The notes under the pieces are model-generated. The model had not been told where the DNA came from, searched no databases, and saw only the letters and a program-made list of their open reading frames with translations. The position numbers were made by a program, and so were the translations under genes. 30,745 bases of DNA from Triparma columacea (taxonomy: Eukaryota; Sar; Bolidophyceae; Parmales; Triparmaceae), in the NCBI GenBank assembly GCA_030267965.1, contig BRYA01000139.1, positions 42,171-72,915 of the forward strand, written 5' to 3'. Shown piece by piece: positions 29,791 to 30,745 of the stretch. The stretch's first letter is position 1. Each line of letters starts with the position of its first letter.

Positions 29791-29846
29791 TCAGGATTTG
29801 GTGTCATGAGAATTTGCTGTGTCAGTGGACATTCCAGAATAAAAAC

Positions 29847-30745
29847 ATGCCCTCTTCCAGTGCTAAACGCAAAACACCGGTCTCTCCTGAATTTGGTGAG
29901 TGTTTTATTATGTGTGTACAATCATTTAACAGCGTCATCAACGCAATTAAACAAAAATATGAAGAGACTTCTACTTCGTCGAGAATTGTGAATAAATTCT
30001 CACCTTTTTTTCTTTGTAGACACAGGAAAGAAGAAAGCTAAGAAGGGTGGAGGTGGAGGAAGGAAGCAACAAAAGGGGGCAGAGAGGGAAAGAAGCGTCT
30101 CAAGCACGCAAGGAGGAAGTATTGGAGGTAGCGGAGGCAAAGATACCGCCTTGGAGATGCTCATGGGCAAGCTTTCAGGTTTCACAGAGCAGTTAAATAC
30201 CATAGGTGCGAAGTTCAGCGTTATGGAAGACAGGCTGGACACTATGGAGGGGGGGAAGAGGACCAGTGGAGCCAATAGCGATGAGGAATCCAACGTCTCC
30301 TCAAGCTCTGTCCAGTTCTTGGGTACAAGAAAGGGGATCCAATGGAAGAGACGCGCGGTTGGCGCCTCACCTCAGTTAGAGATGTTCGGGAGGGGCGGTT
30401 TTGGGGGAGGAAAGGGACAAAAGGGTCCCTTGAAGGGGCAGGGGGAGCTGGACAAGAGGCTCAAGGCTTCAAAGATTGTAATCAAGGAGCTAAAAAACAC
30501 CTTAGCTAAGGAAAAAGAAAGCCATGATAGGAGGTGAGATCATGGGGAGGGGGGGAGGGGAGGAAGGAGAGCAAAAAGACCCTGGGGCGAGGCGAAGTTT
30601 TGCCTAAACTTGTCACGACTAATTACAAACTCATCATACACTCGCAATTTTTCGTCGTTAATCACAGCAAATACTACCTCACTGTCATGAATACGATGAG
30701 GTTTGTCCAGGAGGAGAAGTACCCCCCCTGCCCTCTTCTCCAGGA
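29847..30745 (+). CDS. low-complexity coiled-coil protein, 5' part (partial)
   Basis: Exons 29847..29895, 30020..30533 and 30668..30745 (continuing off the right edge). Junction phases are 1 and 2 and both match. The visible 213 residues begin MPSSSAKRKTPVSPEF. They have a basic Gly/Lys stretch (KKAKKGGGGGRKQQKG), a heptad-like helix (ALEMLMGKLSGFTEQLNTIG and on), an acidic Ser patch, an aromatic/basic segment around RKGIQWKRRAVG, a second charged helix, and then RSKYYLTVMNTMRFVQEEKY. The basic N-terminus might be a nuclear signal. I do not recognise the family, and the truncated gene prevents a better call. Confidence 0.65.

Noticed and set aside
29402..29991. Open frames in the GT-rich region (Asn-Pro, Val-Cys or Gly-Ile repeats)
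   Set aside because: Produced by microsatellite sequence; no start context, no domain.
1..30745. tRNA, rRNA or CRISPR-like arrays
   Set aside because: Scanned by eye for tRNA B-box-like motifs, rRNA cores and spaced direct repeats. Only the 155-bp and 215-bp arrays were found, and neither has unique spacers.

Overview
The window is nuclear DNA from a eukaryote with a compact genome. Thirteen protein-coding genes lie on both strands. Most are split by short introns (about 75-250 nt) with GTGAG or GTAAG donors and pyrimidine-rich CAG/TAG acceptors. Exon joins were found by hand and checked for phase continuity and, where a family is recognised, for unbroken homology across the junction. The gene set (CUL1-type cullin, NPSN-like Qb-SNARE with a plant/algal style C-terminus, Sgf11 zinc finger, RecQ1-type helicase, large orphan membrane proteins) and the dense GC-rich style suggest a unicellular alga. 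A stramenopile close to the bolidophytes/Parmales is my best guess. This is inference; no rRNA or organellar marker is present.

Layout. 105..639 (-): 5' part of a PH-domain protein running off the left edge. 1115..4216 (+): cullin in seven exons, complete from N-terminus to neddylation site. 4391..5650 (-): coiled-coil protein with a C-terminal PH domain. 5817..9184 (-): 1025-aa coiled-coil/EF-hand protein in four exons. 9450..13002 (+), divergent from it: 1146-aa chromatin protein with PHD, extended PHD, a CXXC zinc finger and six copies of an AT-hook-like repeat. 13238..15106 (+): intronless orphan multipass membrane protein. 15416..16840 (+): drug/metabolite-transporter family protein, followed by two tandem copies of its own last 215 bp. 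17355..18198 (-): SAGA-type Sgf11 zinc-finger protein, divergent from 18479..19033 (+), a small RING protein. 19288..23066 (+): RecQ helicase in seven exons. 23193..24567 (+): Qb-SNARE with a probable 12-nt microexon. 25345..26520: a roughly 155-bp tandem array leading into 26521..28788 (+), a 755-aa membrane protein. 28789..29846: G/T-rich low-complexity DNA with telomere-like TTAGGG blocks. 29847..30745 (+): start of a gene that runs off the right edge.

The genes do not form one pathway. Several act in nuclear and proteostatic housekeeping: chromatin reading (PHD/CXXC protein, Sgf11), DNA unwinding (RecQ) and ubiquitin transfer (cullin, RING). The most unusual parts are the repeat-bearing PHD/CXXC protein, the transporter's triplicated 3' end, the array of TATA-like boxes before the 755-aa gene, and an abrupt loss of CpG inside that gene.
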